Positions 32,505 through 43,929 of a DNA stretch of 50,327 bases are shown here, piece by piece. Source of the DNA: Oscillospiraceae bacterium. Lineage in GTDB: Bacteria; Bacillota; Clostridia; Oscillospirales; CAG-272. The DNA lies in NCBI GenBank assembly GCA_015064245.1, contig SVSQ01000005.1:1-50327 (forward strand), read 5' to 3'. Made by a program: the position numbers and the translations under genes. How positions within the stretch are numbered: position 1 is the stretch's first letter; each line of letters begins with the position of its first letter. The notes beneath the pieces are model-generated. The model was not told where the DNA came from and made no database searches. It was given only the letters and a program-made list of their open reading frames with translations.

Positions 32505-33227
32505 ATGGACGGATACAACGGTTTTAACGGATATCAGCCGCCGCGCGGCTTCGACGACACCGAAACAAGCGCAAAGCTCCCCAAATGGGTATGGGCTGTC
32601 GCCGTGATCGGACTTGCCTTCGCGATACTTTGCGGATACTACACCGGAATAATCGCGGGCGACTATTTCAAAAAAATGATAAAAGAGCTTACCGTTGAAG
32701 ACACGAACGGCGAGATCACCGAGCTCAACACGTTGGATTTCACCGATTTTCTCGGCGTTTACGACGATTATTACGGATATAACAAATTCGACGCAGGGCT
32801 TTTCACCTTGATGTACGATTCCTCTGCTCTGTACGATAATTCTCTCGGAACGTACAAAAACGATTTTTCAAACACTAACACCGCGCGTCTCAAGGTCAGC
32901 TTCAAAAATTTGAATTATTACGACGTTTGCTACGTTTATGACGGAAACGCATCAAAGATGAGCTATTCCGTTGAATTTGACATTAAAAAGGGAAATATGG
33001 AGGCGGCAGTCATTCGTCTTTCAAAGAATTACACCGTAAAAACGGACGAATTCGGTATTTCAAATGTTGAGCCGCAGTATATTCAGATCTTAGACGTAAT
33101 AACCGACAATAAGGTCTCGTCGCAGCCGATGGACGGAGACGGCATATATCTCATCGTTTTCGCGGGCGAGAGCGCCTCGGGAAGCTACGCGCTGGACGTT
33201 GATATATCTTACAACGAAGAATCATAA
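32505..33227 (+). CDS. Single-pass membrane protein of unknown function
   Basis: A 240-residue protein that I do not recognise. A glycine/tyrosine-rich cytoplasmic start (MDGYNGFNGYQPPRGF) precedes one transmembrane helix (about 27-50). The extracellular domain of about 185 residues is rich in Asp, Tyr, Asn and beta-strand patterns (YDDYYGYNKFDAGLF, SYALDVDISYNEES) and has almost no cysteine. AAGGAG upstream of the ATG supports the start. It may share the DUF896 transcript. No motif reveals a role. Confidence 0.7.
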   Translation: MDGYNGFNGYQPPRGFDDTETSAKLPKWVWAVAVIGLAFAILCGYYTGIIAGDYFKKMIKELTVEDTNGEITELNTLDFTDFLGVYDDYYGYNKFDAGLFTLMYDSSALYDNSLGTYKNDFSNTNTARLKVSFKNLNYYDVCYVYDGNASKMSYSVEFDIKKGNMEAAVIRLSKNYTVKTDEFGISNVEPQYIQILDVITDNKVSSQPMDGDGIYLIVFAGESASGSYALDVDISYNEES

Positions 33228-33285
33228 TACCACGGTATAATTTCAGTACGAACAATAAAACAAATCACAGAAAGGGTCAAAATCA

Positions 33286-34035
33286 ATGGCAAACAAAATC
33301 AGAGTAACAGTCTGGAACGAATACAGACACGAAAAATCAGAAGCAAAGATCGCGGAGATCTACCCGGAGGGTATCCACGGCGAGATCAAAAACATCCTTT
33401 CGGAATGCGACGATGTTGAGGTAACCCTCGCAACCCTGGATATGCCGGAGCACGGCCTTACGGACGAGGTTCTCAACAACACCGACGTTCTCATCTGGTG
33501 GGGACATATGGCTCACGGCGAGGTCAGAGACGATATCGTTGCTAAAGTCCGCAACAGAGTTTATAACGAAGGAATGGGCTTCTTCCCCATCCACTCAGGC
33601 CACCATTCCAAGCCCTTCAAGGCGATCGTAGGCGCTACGGGCGACCTGTACTGGGGCAAGGATCAGCCCGAGATAGTATGGAACATCATGCCTCAGCATC
33701 CTATCGCAAAGGGACTGCCTACCTGCTTCGAGCTGTTTGAAGAGATGTACGGCGAGCCCTTCCGTATCCCTCAGCCCGACGAGCTGATCTTCAATTCCTG
33801 GTTTGAGCAGGGCAACGTATTCCGCTCCGGATGCGTATTCTACAGAGGCGTCGGTAAGGTGTTCTACTTCCAGCCCGGCCACGAGGCTTGCAGAAGCTTC
33901 TATAACGAAAACGTTCGCACAGTTATTAAGAACGCGGTACATTGGCTCAAGACGGACCTCACTCCCGACAACGTAGACAAGGGCTGCTACCACCAGAGAG
34001 CAAGCGTTCTTGAAGAGCTTCACGCTAAGAAATAA
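33286..34035 (+). CDS. thuA: ThuA-domain protein
   Basis: A 249-residue protein of the ThuA (trehalose utilization) family, with a glutamine-amidotransferase-like fold. Landmarks are IRVTVWNEYRHEK at the start, DVLIWWGHMAHGEV, FFPIHSGHHSKPF, and FYFQPGHEACRSF followed by AVHWL at the end. In rhizobia ThuA acts with the Gfo/Idh/MocA dehydrogenase ThuB on 3-keto-disaccharides. lacZ starts 21 bp downstream, so the pair is an operon. AAAGGG lies before the ATG and TATAAT at 33236. It is cytoplasmic (no signal). Confidence 0.88.
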   Translation: MANKIRVTVWNEYRHEKSEAKIAEIYPEGIHGEIKNILSECDDVEVTLATLDMPEHGLTDEVLNNTDVLIWWGHMAHGEVRDDIVAKVRNRVYNEGMGFFPIHSGHHSKPFKAIVGATGDLYWGKDQPEIVWNIMPQHPIAKGLPTCFELFEEMYGEPFRIPQPDELIFNSWFEQGNVFRSGCVFYRGVGKVFYFQPGHEACRSFYNENVRTVIKNAVHWLKTDLTPDNVDKGCYHQRASVLEELHAKK

Positions 34036-37095
<3,060 letters not shown>

Positions 37096-37114
37096 TTAAA
37101 CATATTCCAGTATC

Positions 37115-37149
37115 AAAAAGCTTCGGCAGAATTTTGCCGAAGCTTTTTT
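37115..37149 (+). terminator. Terminator of thuA-lacZ
   Basis: AAAAAGCTTCGGCA pairs with TGCCGAAGCTTTTTT across a short AT loop, 20 bp after the lacZ stop. Confidence 0.9.
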
Positions 37150-37190
37150 GTGTCGCAGATCAAATAGATATACAAATTGCCATTTAGCGA

Positions 37191-37347
37191 GGAGATGATC
37201 GCAGAAATCAAAGCCTCGCCCTTTGGGAGAGGTGGCACCGAAGGTGGCGGAGAGGGTATTGCAGGATCAAAACATTATTTGCCCTCTCAGTCGCTCACGC
37301 GACAGCTCTCCCGGGTGGGAGAGCCTTCTGTTTGCGCGATCATCTCC
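37191..37347. repeat. REP/MITE-like inverted repeat before ddl
   Basis: Perfect 12-bp ends, GGAGATGATCGC and GCGATCATCTCC, with imperfect homology beyond, flank GGGAGAGGTGGC and CTCTCCCGGGTGGGAGAG segments. Non-coding: the two ORFs in the track are repeat shadows. The rest of the lacZ-ddl gap holds the terminator and a short leader. Confidence 0.7.
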
Positions 37348-37420
37348 AATTCACCATTTCCAATAATCCGCATAAAATAACACTGTGCTCGCATTTTTAA
37401 CGAAAGGAATGATAAGAAAT

Positions 37421-38395
37421 ATGAAAATAACGATTTTAGCGGGGGGAAACAGTCCCGAGTGTAATGTCTCGGAACGCTCCGGGATCGCCGTCGCATCCGC
37501 TTTGATACGTAAAGGCTTCGAGGTCGCGCTGATCGATCCTGCTCGGGAATATAAGGTAAACGATAACTCTTTTTTTTCGTCCATCGAACCCGCGCTCTAC
37601 TTTTTTCATGCTTCTCCCATTGAAGAGGGCGTACATATAACTCTCTCCGCCCTTGCTTTGTGCGAAAAAGCCGACAAAGTATTCATCGTCCTTCACGGCG
37701 GTATCGGAGAAAACGGGCGTCTTTCCGCCCTGTTCGACTGCCTCGGCATCAGCTATACGGGAAGCTCCCCCGAGGCTCTGGCTCTCTCCATGGATAAAAT
37801 ACTTTCAAAGCAGATATACTCCTATTTCGGCATACTCACTCCCGATTTCACCGTCTGCAAAAAGGGGGACTCTTCCTCGCCACTTCCGCCCCGTTATCCT
37901 TGCTTCGTCAAACCCGCGATCGGCGGTTCGAGCATCGGAGCCACCTTGGTCATGCGCCCGTTTGAAATGAAAAAAGCCGTCGAAACGGCTCTCAAATACT
38001 GCGATACCGTACTGATCGAAGCTGCGGTCTTCGGTCGCGAGCTGACGGTAAGCGTGCTTGATGACCGACCTTTAGCCGTTACTGAGATAGTGAAGGACGG
38101 CGTTTTTTTCGACTACAACACCAAATACACGAAAAACGCGGCAAAGGAGCTTACGCCTGCTCCCCTGCCGCAAAATATTTACGATAAAGCCATGAAGACC
38201 GCTCTGAACGCCCACCGCGCTCTGCGTATGAAGTGCTTCAGCCGCACGGATATGATCTTCGATACCGAGACCTCCCTTTTGTACGTTCTTGAGACCAACG
38301 CTGTTCCCGGCTTGACCGAGGAAAGCATACTCCCCTCCGCCGCAAAAGCTGTGGGACTCGCCTTTGACGATCTGTGTATCCGTATGCTCAACTGA
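37421..38395 (+). CDS. ddl: D-alanine--D-alanine ligase
   Basis: 324 residues with the ATP-grasp fold. The N-terminal domain has AGGNSPECNVSERSG, and the substrate loop is VLHGGIGENGRLSALF (usually GEDG in the family). CFVKPAIGGSSIGA binds ATP, and the metal and catalytic end is LYVLETNAVPGLTEES. It joins two D-alanines for peptidoglycan precursors. The ATG at 37421 (AAAGGA 12 nt upstream) is preferred over the track's 37385. The last 8 bp overlap the convergent comEC gene. The GENG variant and slightly short length leave room for a related D-Ala ligase specificity. Confidence 0.88.
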   Translation: MKITILAGGNSPECNVSERSGIAVASALIRKGFEVALIDPAREYKVNDNSFFSSIEPALYFFHASPIEEGVHITLSALALCEKADKVFIVLHGGIGENGRLSALFDCLGISYTGSSPEALALSMDKILSKQIYSYFGILTPDFTVCKKGDSSSPLPPRYPCFVKPAIGGSSIGATLVMRPFEMKKAVETALKYCDTVLIEAAVFGRELTVSVLDDRPLAVTEIVKDGVFFDYNTKYTKNAAKELTPAPLPQNIYDKAMKTALNAHRALRMKCFSRTDMIFDTETSLLYVLETNAVPGLTEESILPSAAKAVGLAFDDLCIRMLN

Positions 38396-40712
38396 ATATC
38401 AGCCTGAAATATCCAAAGCCGTCCTTATCAGCGCCCAGATACCTGTATTTTCCGCCCTCGAAAACGACAGTTTCGTCCGTATCCTCATAAGGCGAGAGAA
38501 CCACTTGAGTGCCTGCTCTGAAAAGGTAGAATTTGTAAGATTCCTTGGTTACGGGACCGTGACGTCCGCAGATGACCGTTCCGCTTTCGGAAAGGAATCT
38601 TTCCGCCGTCGGCGCAAGCTCCGATTCCGTCACGGAAGAGCCGAGATATGTCACCGCTCTATCCCCAAACCTTATATTCATCAGCATCACGGGATGCTCC
38701 GAGCGTTCAAGCAGACTTTGCTCGGACGTCTCTATCATCGCTTTTCCGACGAATATCGGATGCCCTCTGTAATACATCACCGTCTTCACGTCGTTGGTAT
38801 ACGGCAGTATGCTGTTATAAAAGGACTTGTCCTTTTCCGTTTCGGGATAAGGAAGATACAGCGTTTTTATTCGGTATGTCCGCATAAAGCGCTTCAGAGT
38901 TGAAATGTGGTTGCTGTGATAGTGGGTAAGCATAAAGCCGTCTATCCCCGTTTCACAGTATTCCGAGGACGCTATATCCATTGCTTCCGTCGGTACGGAT
39001 TTCGAACCGTTACCAATATCGATGAACAAGGTCTCGCTTCCGCTGTTCACCACTATTCCTTCAGACGTCTTATTTGTCACGTAGACTATCTCAGCTCTGT
39101 CACGGTACACGAATCCGTATATCTGGACGCATATTGCAAATGCCGCCGCGCAAGCGACGAACACTCCCAGCAACGCAAGAGGATTTCGCGTTCCTCTCAG
39201 TCTCAAAAACAGAAGCGTCACGAAAAGAAGCGCAAGTATCGCAAAGAAAAATGGATAACTGAGTGAAACTGTGACGGATATACGTCCCGTCAGCTCCGCC
39301 GCTAACCATTTTAGAAACGCGTAGATCCCCTGCAGTGAGCTTACCGCCAAGTACCCTAAGACCGGTATATCCGCAAGGGTGATGACCGCTATGGTCAGGC
39401 TCATCGAAACGAACGCCGTTGGCACTGCGACGACGTTCATTATCACCGCGAAAAACGAAGTCTCATTAAAGTACATTGATAGCGCGGGAACAGTAAACAG
39501 CGACGCCGAAAGGCTGACAGAAATCGCAAGAAACGCCGTTTTCAGTATCTTGTGAAGAGCTTTCATGTCACCCGCAGGCGAGGAATTCCATTTTCTCAGC
39601 GACTTTCCCGAAACGTACGACGCGCAGGTAACAATTCCCAAAGTCGCTGAAAACGACAGCAAAAAGCTACACGAGATAACTGTTTCCGGACTGCTCGCGC
39701 ATATCAGCGCGCCTGCGAAGAACAGAGCGGTTATGCTGTCGCCCCTGCCGCCGAAAAAGGTTGGAAGAACTCCCAGCATCAGCATTATTGCCGCGCGGAC
39801 TACAGAAGGTGAAAAGCCAGCTATCCCGCAAAACGCTGCCGCGCCCGCTATGATCATCAGGGATTTGAGCTTTCTCCTCGTTTTCATACGCTCTGTGAAA
39901 AAGGTCACCATTCCGGCGATTATAGACATATGCATTCCGCTGACCGCAAGTATGTGTGAAACGCCCAAAGCCGACATATCCCGTCGGAAGCTGTCGTCAA
40001 GTCCGCTCTTTTCTCCGATGAGCAGAGCTTTGGCGTAAGCCGAGGTCTGCGCGTTCAGAGCGCCGTCAAGCCGTTTGCCCATAGCTTCTCTGAGCCTGTA
40101 TATCAAGTATCCGACACCGTTTTTACTTTCGTTTGTAACTGAAATGATCGCGTACGCCTCCAGCTCCAAGCATATATTCTCCGCCTTCACCGTCCAAAGC
40201 TCGCTTCCCGACGCGTCTTTTCTTGCGTCCGTCGGAAGCGCAGTAATCGTGACCGTATCGTAGTTCAAAAGGCTGACCTGCTCGTTAAAGGTCACGTACG
40301 CGCTTCCGCTGCATTCGCTCCCGTCCACCGATATTATCTTCGCTTTATAGAGCTCTCCAAATGCTTCCGAGTACACGTTCTCGGTTATCACGCATTTGAA
40401 CGTGTGCTCTTCTTCCGAAAGGCTTTTGAGTTTTTTGTAATTCAGAGCGTTCGGTATCGTCGCCGCGCACCCAAGCAAAACTGCTGTTATCATGAGATAC
40501 GGAAGCGGATTTCGCCCCTTTTTCATCACACTATCACTTGATATTCTGTAAACGACGTAACCAGCAAACGCGAAAAGGAACACCGCCGTCAGCCATACCG
40601 ATACCGTAGTAAAAAACAGCGCGCAAAGAAACAGTCCGCAGATCAGCGCCAAAGGTCTGCAATAAAACGGACTGTTCTTTATCGGATATGCGAGTTTTTC
40701 GGTAAATCTCAT
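38388..40712 (-). CDS. comEC: ComEC/Rec2 competence DNA-uptake channel protein
   Basis: 774 residues. The N-terminal helices and DUF4131-like region (about 1-190) are followed by the polytopic competence domain with YAKALLIGEKSGLDDSF and LAVSGMHMSIIAG at about 205-260, then a C-terminal metallo-beta-lactamase-like domain (from about 535). It would move single-stranded DNA across the membrane. The metal site looks degenerate: the expected HxHxDH reads HYHSNH, and the later GD is replaced by YLGSS. The ATG at 40712 with AAAGGAG is preferred over the track's 40793. It is convergent with ddl. Confidence 0.9.
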   Translation of the reverse strand: MRFTEKLAYPIKNSPFYCRPLALICGLFLCALFFTTVSVWLTAVFLFAFAGYVVYRISSDSVMKKGRNPLPYLMITAVLLGCAATIPNALNYKKLKSLSEEEHTFKCVITENVYSEAFGELYKAKIISVDGSECSGSAYVTFNEQVSLLNYDTVTITALPTDARKDASGSELWTVKAENICLELEAYAIISVTNESKNGVGYLIYRLREAMGKRLDGALNAQTSAYAKALLIGEKSGLDDSFRRDMSALGVSHILAVSGMHMSIIAGMVTFFTERMKTRRKLKSLMIIAGAAAFCGIAGFSPSVVRAAIMLMLGVLPTFFGGRGDSITALFFAGALICASSPETVISCSFLLSFSATLGIVTCASYVSGKSLRKWNSSPAGDMKALHKILKTAFLAISVSLSASLFTVPALSMYFNETSFFAVIMNVVAVPTAFVSMSLTIAVITLADIPVLGYLAVSSLQGIYAFLKWLAAELTGRISVTVSLSYPFFFAILALLFVTLLFLRLRGTRNPLALLGVFVACAAAFAICVQIYGFVYRDRAEIVYVTNKTSEGIVVNSGSETLFIDIGNGSKSVPTEAMDIASSEYCETGIDGFMLTHYHSNHISTLKRFMRTYRIKTLYLPYPETEKDKSFYNSILPYTNDVKTVMYYRGHPIFVGKAMIETSEQSLLERSEHPVMLMNIRFGDRAVTYLGSSVTESELAPTAERFLSESGTVICGRHGPVTKESYKFYLFRAGTQVVLSPYEDTDETVVFEGGKYRYLGADKDGFGYFRLIFS

Positions 40713-40836
40713 ATACGGCTCCTTTAAGTGAGAACTCGGTCGTTTTTGAAAATGCGTTCGTAATCTAACCCTCAAACGAAGAGAGAGTAACAAATACTAT
40801 TAACTCCCAAAATCTATCGAAAAAGGAGAATATATT

Positions 40837-41559
40837 TTGAAATCGTCTGATATAAAAAAACTCGGCGTCATCGGCGGTATGGGACCTCTTGCCGATACCG
40901 CGTTTCTGAAAGCTCTTCATCTTGCCACCGCCGCTGAGCGCGACTGCGAATACATTCCTGTAATATACGACGGCAACTGCGTCCGCCCAGACCGCAGCGC
41001 TTTCATCACCGAAAACGGAGGCTCGTCCCCTTATCTCAGCTTAAAAGAGTCGCTGAGGTCGCTTGAAAAGAACGGCGCGTCTGTCATAGCCCTCCCCTGC
41101 AATACCGCGCATTTCTGGTTCGACAAGCTGAAGCGCTCGGCTCTGAAAAGAACTCTGCTCCTCGATATGCCCTCTGCCGTATGCTCCGTTTGCGCCGAAA
41201 AAGGTCTTACCCGCGTCGGGCTCATGGCTACCGAAGGAACTTACGGAAGCAGGATCTATTCAAGCCGCTTGAAGCATTTCGGCATTGAATGTATCGAGCC
41301 CTGCTCAAGATCAAAGGAAGCCCTTTCCGAAATAATCCGCAAAACAAAAGCGGGAGAGCGCGCCGTTTTTGACTGCGTCGAAAACGAGCTTCTCTCCCTT
41401 GGCTGCGAAGCTATAATAACCGGCTGCAGCGAGCTTTCGTATATTCTTTTAAATTCTCTTGAAACCCGTGACGCGCTCTACATAGACTCCGTTTCTGCCC
41501 TTGCCGTTTCCGCTGTCCGCGCTTGCGGAAAGGACGTCAGAGGCATCCCGTATTGCTGA
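40837..41559 (+). CDS. Aspartate/glutamate racemase family protein
   Basis: A 240-residue Asp/Glu racemase. GVIGGMGPLADTAFL opens the first domain. The two catalytic cysteines are in ALPCNTAHFW (about residue 87) and ITGCSELSY (about 192), the cofactor-independent two-cysteine mechanism. It starts at TTG with AAAAAGGAG upstream. Motifs fit aspartate racemase better than MurI, but substrate choice is uncertain. Lying among ddl and murB, it may supply a D-amino acid for peptidoglycan. It is divergent from comEC and convergent with murB (5 bp apart). Confidence 0.85.
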   Translation: MKSSDIKKLGVIGGMGPLADTAFLKALHLATAAERDCEYIPVIYDGNCVRPDRSAFITENGGSSPYLSLKESLRSLEKNGASVIALPCNTAHFWFDKLKRSALKRTLLLDMPSAVCSVCAEKGLTRVGLMATEGTYGSRIYSSRLKHFGIECIEPCSRSKEALSEIIRKTKAGERAVFDCVENELLSLGCEAIITGCSELSYILLNSLETRDALYIDSVSALAVSAVRACGKDVRGIPYC

Positions 41560-41564
41560 ATTTT

Positions 41565-42545
41565 TCAAACTCTTTTTCCCGGATTTCTGACGAATACCAC
41601 CTCTTCGCGAAGCAGTATTCCCGTTTTTTTGTAAACTGTTTCTTTAACCGTTTCCGCGAGCTTCAGAACGTCGGATGCGCTACCCTTCTCCGCGGTATTT
41701 ATGATAAAATTACCGTGGACGTCTGAAACCGCCGCTTTTCCGACGGTCAGTCCCTTTAGTCCGCATCTGTCGATGATCTCACCCGCAGACGCCGATCCGT
41801 ATCTCGGATCGGTTATTTCCGACGGAAACGGGGATTTGAAATAACAGCCCGCGCTCTTCACGCCCGTCGGCTGTGAAGCCGAGCGTTTTGATTTGCAAAG
41901 CTTCATCTTATCCGCTATCTGCGCCTTATCCCGTTGCTCGCAGGAAAAGCACGCGCAAAGGATGATCTCGCCATTTTCCGAAACTCTGCTGCTTCTGTAC
42001 GAAAATCCGCATTCCGCTTTGCTTTTCAGAAAGGCTTCGTCTCTTTCCTCCGAAAAGACTTTAACGTATTCCAGATGATCGGAGATCTCGTTCCCGAAAG
42101 CACCTGCGTTTGATCGCAACGCTCCGCCTACGGTCGCGGGAATGGAGCAAAGTCCTTCAAACCCCGTAAATCCATATTGAAGCGCTCTTCCGGAAAGCAC
42201 GGGTAGCTTGGCGCCGCAAAAGGCGAAAAGTCGGTTTTTGCCGATAGACTCGTCGTCTACCGAAAATACTCCCGATATTTTAACGGTGGATATCACCGCT
42301 CCGAAGTAACCCGTTTCGTCGAAAAGCAGGTTTGAAGCGTTTCCGATAACTATATGAGCGATCTCAGCTTGACGCGCGGCTCTTACAGTTTCTATCAGCG
42401 CCTCTTCGGTTTTCGGGCGGACGTAATACTTCGCCTTGCCGCCGATACCGAAGGTCGATACTTTATAAAGCGGATATCCCGCCTCGTAATTCAGACGTCC
42501 TTTATTTTGCATCTCCTTTAAAAAACGCAAAAATAAGGTGTGCAT
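41565..42545 (-). CDS. murB: UDP-N-acetylmuramate dehydrogenase (MurB)
   Basis: About 326 residues. FAD-binding features are TFGIGGKAKYYVRP, IVIGNASNLLF and GLCSIPATVGGAL. The C-terminal catalytic region has AGCYFKSPFP, where cysteine occupies the place of the usual serine proton donor (GSxFKNP), and ends near VHGNFIIN with the conserved glutamate in LREEVVFV. It reduces enolpyruvyl-UDP-GlcNAc to UDP-MurNAc. The start is uncertain: ATGs at 42566, 42545 and 42512 are in frame. I chose 42545, with GGGA 5 nt upstream. Confidence 0.92.
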   Translation of the reverse strand: MHTLFLRFLKEMQNKGRLNYEAGYPLYKVSTFGIGGKAKYYVRPKTEEALIETVRAARQAEIAHIVIGNASNLLFDETGYFGAVISTVKISGVFSVDDESIGKNRLFAFCGAKLPVLSGRALQYGFTGFEGLCSIPATVGGALRSNAGAFGNEISDHLEYVKVFSEERDEAFLKSKAECGFSYRSSRVSENGEIILCACFSCEQRDKAQIADKMKLCKSKRSASQPTGVKSAGCYFKSPFPSEITDPRYGSASAGEIIDRCGLKGLTVGKAAVSDVHGNFIINTAEKGSASDVLKLAETVKETVYKKTGILLREEVVFVRNPGKRV

Positions 42546-42550
42546 AGAAA

Positions 42551-42650
42551 TCCCGTTCTGCCGCATAGCGCGGCAACAGTTTTATTTTAGTTGATTGTTT
42601 AGACAAATCGGTACTGAGGAGCTTGCTCCTCCCGACAGGCGATCGCCTGC
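42551..42650. other. Tandem hairpins between tyrS and murB
   Basis: Short palindromes follow each other: CTGCCGC with the opposing GCGGCAACAG (42558-42579), GAGGAGCTTGCTCCTC, and GCAGGCGATCGCCTGC just after the tyrS stop. None has a good leftward T-run. They may act as weak terminators or processing sites. Confidence 0.4.
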
Positions 42651-43877
42651 TTATTTTGCCAGAACGAATCTGTGGAACGCCTTTTTACCCTTCTTGATGA
42701 CGACTCCGTCGCTGAGCTCAGCCTCGCTTACAGCCGCGCCGATCTCGGTGACCTTAACGTCGTTTACCGTGATGCCGCCCTGCTGAACGAGACGTCTGCC
42801 CTCTCCCTTGGAAGGAGCCAGCTTGCCTGCTACCAGCAGATCGAGAACGGAGACCTTTCCGTCCGTCAGCATATCTGCTGTAACCTCAGTTGTAGGCATA
42901 TTCTCGGAGACCGCGCCTGCGCCGAAGACTGCCTTAGCCGCCTCAAGAGCCTTGCCTGCTTCCTCCTCGCCGTGGATGAGCTTTGTCACCTCGTAAGCCA
43001 GCTTCTCCTTAGCCTTGTTGATATCGGAGCCTTCCAGCTTTTCGTACTCTGCGATCTCCTCGAGAGACATGAACGTCAGCATCTTCATGCACTTGATAAC
43101 GTCTGCGTCTCCGATGTTTCTCCAGTACTGGAAGAAATCGTACGGAGGAGTCTTTTCGGGATCGAGCCAAACTGCGCCCTTCTCCGTCTTACCCATCTTC
43201 TTGCCCTCGCTGTTTGTGAGCAGATTGAAGGTCAGACCGTAGACCTCCGCCCCTTCCTTACGGCGAACGAGTTCAACGCCTCCGATGATGTTGGACCACT
43301 GGTCGTCTCCGCCCAGCTCCAGCTTACAGCCGTAATCCTTGTAGAGCTTGTAGAAGTCGTAGCTCTGCATGAGCATGTAGTTCAGCTCAAGGAAGGTAAG
43401 TCCCTTTTCAAGACGGCTCTTGTAGCACTCTGCCGCAAGCATACGGTTCACGGAGAAGTGAACGCCAACCTCGCGGAGGAAGTCGACGTAGTTAAGGTTG
43501 AGAAGCCAATCTCCGTTGTTTACGAAGGTAGCCTTTCCGTCTGACGTATCGATGAACTTGCCCATCTGCTTCTTGAAGCAATCGATATTGTGCGCGATAG
43601 TCTCCTTTGTGAGCATCTTACGCATATCGCTCTTTCCCGAGGGGTCTCCGATCATACCCGTACCTCCGCCGAATATAGCGATGGGGTGATGTCCGTGCTG
43701 CTGCATATGCGCCATTATCTTCATCTGAAGGAAGTGACCGACGTGCAGGCTGTCTGCTGTGGGGTCAAAGCCGATATAGAACGTGACCTTCTCGTTATCG
43801 AGAAGCTTTTCGACTGCTTCGGGATCTGTCGCCTGCGCGATAAGTCCTCTGTCTAAAAATTCTTTGTAAAGTCCCAT
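42651..43877 (-). CDS. tyrS: Tyrosyl-tRNA synthetase
   Basis: 408 residues. The class I catalytic domain has the HIGH motif as SLHVGHFLQ, tyrosine- and tRNA-site runs GGDDQWSNI, and the KMSKS loop as KKMGKTEKG, the usual TyrRS variant. The C-terminal S4 domain (about 340-408) ends [20 protein letters not shown] precedes the ATG. The recN gene ends 52 bp upstream. No T-box leader is present in that short gap, so regulation by tRNA charging is not supported. Confidence 0.97.
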   Translation of the reverse strand: MGLYKEFLDRGLIAQATDPEAVEKLLDNEKVTFYIGFDPTADSLHVGHFLQMKIMAHMQQHGHHPIAIFGGGTGMIGDPSGKSDMRKMLTKETIAHNIDCFKKQMGKFIDTSDGKATFVNNGDWLLNLNYVDFLREVGVHFSVNRMLAAECYKSRLEKGLTFLELNYMLMQSYDFYKLYKDYGCKLELGGDDQWSNIIGGVELVRRKEGAEVYGLTFNLLTNSEGKKMGKTEKGAVWLDPEKTPPYDFFQYWRNIGDADVIKCMKMLTFMSLEEIAEYEKLEGSDINKAKEKLAYEVTKLIHGEEEAGKALEAAKAVFGAGAVSENMPTTEVTADMLTDGKVSVLDLLVAGKLAPSKGEGRRLVQQGGITVNDVKVTEIGAAVSEAELSDGVVIKKGKKAFHRFVLAK

Positions 43878-43929
43878 TATTTTTGTCTCCTGTTTATTTA
43901 TATTATATATTTTTTTACTTTATGACTTT

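Noticed and set aside
37177-37380. 67-aa ORF upstream of ddl
   Set aside because: It is the translation of the REP/MITE-like repeat (GRGGTEGGGEG pattern), with no support as a gene.
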